Source of the DNA: Eubacteriales bacterium
Lineage (GTDB): Bacteria > Bacillota > Clostridia > Oscillospirales > CAG-272
Direction of reading: 5' to 3'
NCBI GenBank assembly: GCA_028709565.1
Contig: JAQVWU010000007.1
Span: 1 to 23,189, forward strand
DNA: 23,189 bases
Shown here: piece by piece, positions 22,223 to 23,189 of the stretch
Position numbering within the stretch: the first letter of the stretch is position 1
Layout: every line of letters starts with the position of its first letter
Notes under the pieces: model-generated
The model's database searches: none
What the model was told of the DNA's origin: nothing
Seen by the model: only the letters and a program-made list of their open reading frames with translations
Made by a program: the position numbers and the translations under genes

Positions 22223-22289
22223 CATATACTACATATACTACATATACTACATATACTACATAAATATATATAGGCTTAGGGTAAAATAA
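21984..22289 (+). pseudogene. Possible gene remnant: 101-codon open frame without a start
   Basis: The frame is open between stops at 21981 and 22287 but has no ATG or GTG, and only a late TTG. Its middle part (ITLIGKVGPDSGEIISNREY) looks protein-like and the end runs through the 9-nt repeats as Ile-Tyr-Tyr units. It could be a decayed gene that lost its start or a chance open frame. No family recognised. Confidence 0.2.
22223..22262. repeat. Period-9 tandem repeat in the intergenic region
   Basis: Four perfect units of CATATACTA followed by CATA. Inverted versions of the same sequence occur at 22351-22368. Confidence 0.95.
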
Positions 22290-22350
22290 CTTTTATATAA
22301 TTATATTTTATCTCTTTAATAAAATTTTATATATAACATATCTATTATTT

Positions 22351-22368
22351 ATGTAGTATATGTAGTAT
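22351..22368. repeat. Inverted copies of the CATATACTA repeat
   Basis: ATGTAGTATATGTAGTAT, two direct units that are the reverse complement of the array at 22223-22262. The 90 bp between the arrays are over 80 percent A/T by eye. Confidence 0.85.
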
Positions 22369-22414
22369 GAGCTTAAAAAGCCTCGAATAGTATTTAAAAC
22401 AACTGTTATTCTGT

Positions 22415-22463
22415 GCTACATTTACCGCTACATCCGCTTCTGAAAAATGTAGTAAATGTAGTA
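22415..22463. repeat. Imperfect inverted repeat of CTACAT/ATGTAG elements
   Basis: CTACATTTA-CCG-CTACAT faces ATGTAG-T-AAATGTAG across a 13-nt spacer, giving 8-bp and 6-bp stem segments with a small asymmetric internal loop. It uses the same TACTACAT words as the arrays to its left. Confidence 0.6.
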
Positions 22464-22561
22464 TGCAGCCAAAGGAGTGTTACAGCGATTGGCTTCTGAA
22501 TTCTTAAACCGGAAAACAAGCAGCACAAATTGAAAGTACACGGTGTTAATCCCGGGATATT

Positions 22562-22588
22562 AAAAAAAGCCCCCGCGTTTTGGGGACT
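22562..22588 (-). terminator. Intrinsic terminator of the partial gene at the right edge
   Basis: On the minus strand: AGTCCCC, 7-nt loop, GGGGGCT, then a run of seven T. It stands 13 nt past the stop codon. Confidence 0.85.
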
Positions 22589-22600
22589 TTCGATTGAGGA

Positions 22601-23189
22601 TTATATTTTATCATAACCGACCGGTGTCAGTCCGGAAACCGTTATGTTTATCAGAGTGTTTATATTGGTGAATAATTTGTATTCGGCAACGCGCCGCTGA
22701 CGGACGTTTCCAAAATACTCACCTTCCGCGGTGACGGAGGGGTGAATGACCAACTCAGTGGTCTGAGAGTTATCCCCTTTTGTCCACACGAGATTTTTCA
22801 TCGTATAGGCGATGTCGTCAATGTCTTGTGCATTCAGGTTTAATATTATACCGTCGGGATACCGCATGTTATGTTTAGCGGCAAATCTCATCCATCCGGC
22901 GATAATGAACGTTTTTGCCGGTTCGCTCAGTCTCCATATATATGATTGGGTTTGTCTGCCGTTTTTCGGCGGCACATAAATTCTTTGATGGTTTCGCATT
23001 TTCAGAATGCCCAGCCCCGCCGCATTTTTGACAAACAATCCGAATATACGAAAATCCATATGTATGTTTTGATGTGTGTTCCAATAATCGGGTTTGCCGC
23101 ACAGTGTACAAAACTTGTTATACTGTGCGTAAAGTTCAGCCGTAATATCCGCGTTCTTTATCAGATTCTGCCGGTATCTTTTTCTGAAT
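22601..23189 (-). CDS. Unrecognised protein with a CxxC motif, 5' end outside the window
   Basis: The frame stays open through the right edge, so at least 195 aa belong to this gene and its start is not visible. An internal ATG at 23059 would give 152 aa but has no ribosome site and would drop the upstream C-x2-C-x8-H-x3-H cluster (fragment residues 27-43, CTLCGKPDYWNTHQNIH), which looks like a small metal site. The rest is mixed alpha/beta with no membrane segment or signal peptide. I recognise no family. It ends at a clear terminator. Flanking repeat-rich DNA leaves open that it belongs to a mobile or accessory element. Confidence 0.7.
   Translation of the reverse strand, partial: FRKRYRQNLIKNADITAELYAQYNKFCTLCGKPDYWNTHQNIHMDFRIFGLFVKNAAGLGILKMRNHQRIYVPPKNGRQTQSYIWRLSEPAKTFIIAGWMRFAAKHNMRYPDGIILNLNAQDIDDIAYTMKNLVWTKGDNSQTTELVIHPSVTAEGEYFGNVRQRRVAEYKLFTNINTLINITVSGLTPVGYDKI

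Noticed and set aside
22223..22262. CRISPR array
   Set aside because: The repeats are contiguous 9-mers with no spacers, and no cas gene is present.
22214..22273. 19-codon ORF (Met-Pro-Pro then His-Ile-Leu repeats)
   Set aside because: No ribosome site; it is a by-product of the 9-nt repeat.
22351..22470. BlaI/MecI or CopY operators (TACAnnTGTA)
   Set aside because: The TACTACAT and ATGTAGTA words occur in separate direct blocks; none forms the required TACAnnTGTA dyad.

Overview
The window reads as chromosome of an endospore-forming, low- to mid-GC member of the class Clostridia. The evidence is a master sporulation regulator (Spo0A) with a near-canonical DNA-binding domain, a cotJABC spore-coat operon, a YtfJ/GerW-type sporulation protein beside its usual DUF2953 partner, a sporulation-type D,D-carboxypeptidase, SigA-like promoters, strong GGAGG ribosome sites and intrinsic terminators. 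Diaminopimelate decarboxylase is present. I cannot fix the family or genus from the sequence.

Layout. 1-4030 (minus strand): a Gfo/Idh/MocA oxidoreductase behind a secreted CotH-kinase lipoprotein, then a secreted CBM9-like domain protein with a sortase-type C-terminal anchor. 4033-6397: spo0A (minus) diverging from a CofE-like ligase homologue (plus) across a 376-bp spacer with a promoter for each. 6427-16475 (minus): eleven closely packed genes, lon, engB, lysA, site-2 protease, scpA, scpB, DUF2953/ytfI-like, ytfJ, D,D-carboxypeptidase, rluB-type pseudouridine synthase and a small GNAT-like protein. They start from a good SigA promoter before lon and end at a hairpin shared with the convergent ligase gene. 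16769-17845 (plus): cotJA-cotJB-cotJC with two SigK-like promoter matches. 17920-19854 (minus): an exporter-type ABC transporter with an operator-like palindrome in its promoter. 19960-21884 (minus): a GH39-like glycosidase followed by the decayed remains of a lipoprotein, probably also carbohydrate-active. 21885-22600: a 716-bp region without a clear gene, carrying direct and inverted ATACTACAT-type repeats. 22601-end (minus): the 3' part of an unrecognised gene with a CxxC motif.

The eleven-gene run joins protein quality control (Lon), ribosome assembly (EngB, RluB), cell-wall precursor synthesis and trimming (LysA, D,D-carboxypeptidase), chromosome condensation (ScpAB) and sporulation proteins (site-2 protease, DUF2953, YtfJ). 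These fit a growth-to-spore transition programme.

The most unusual signals are: a family of period-9 tandem repeats with a shared ATAC core, lying in frame in three neighbouring essential-type genes and again in the intergenic region; a perfect 10-bp stem that hides the ribosome site of the carboxypeptidase gene; an almost pure A/T leader without a Shine-Dalgarno before scpA; and a lipoprotein gene whose signal peptide and ribosome site are intact although its body has collapsed. I found no rRNA, tRNA, CRISPR array, transposase or integrase.
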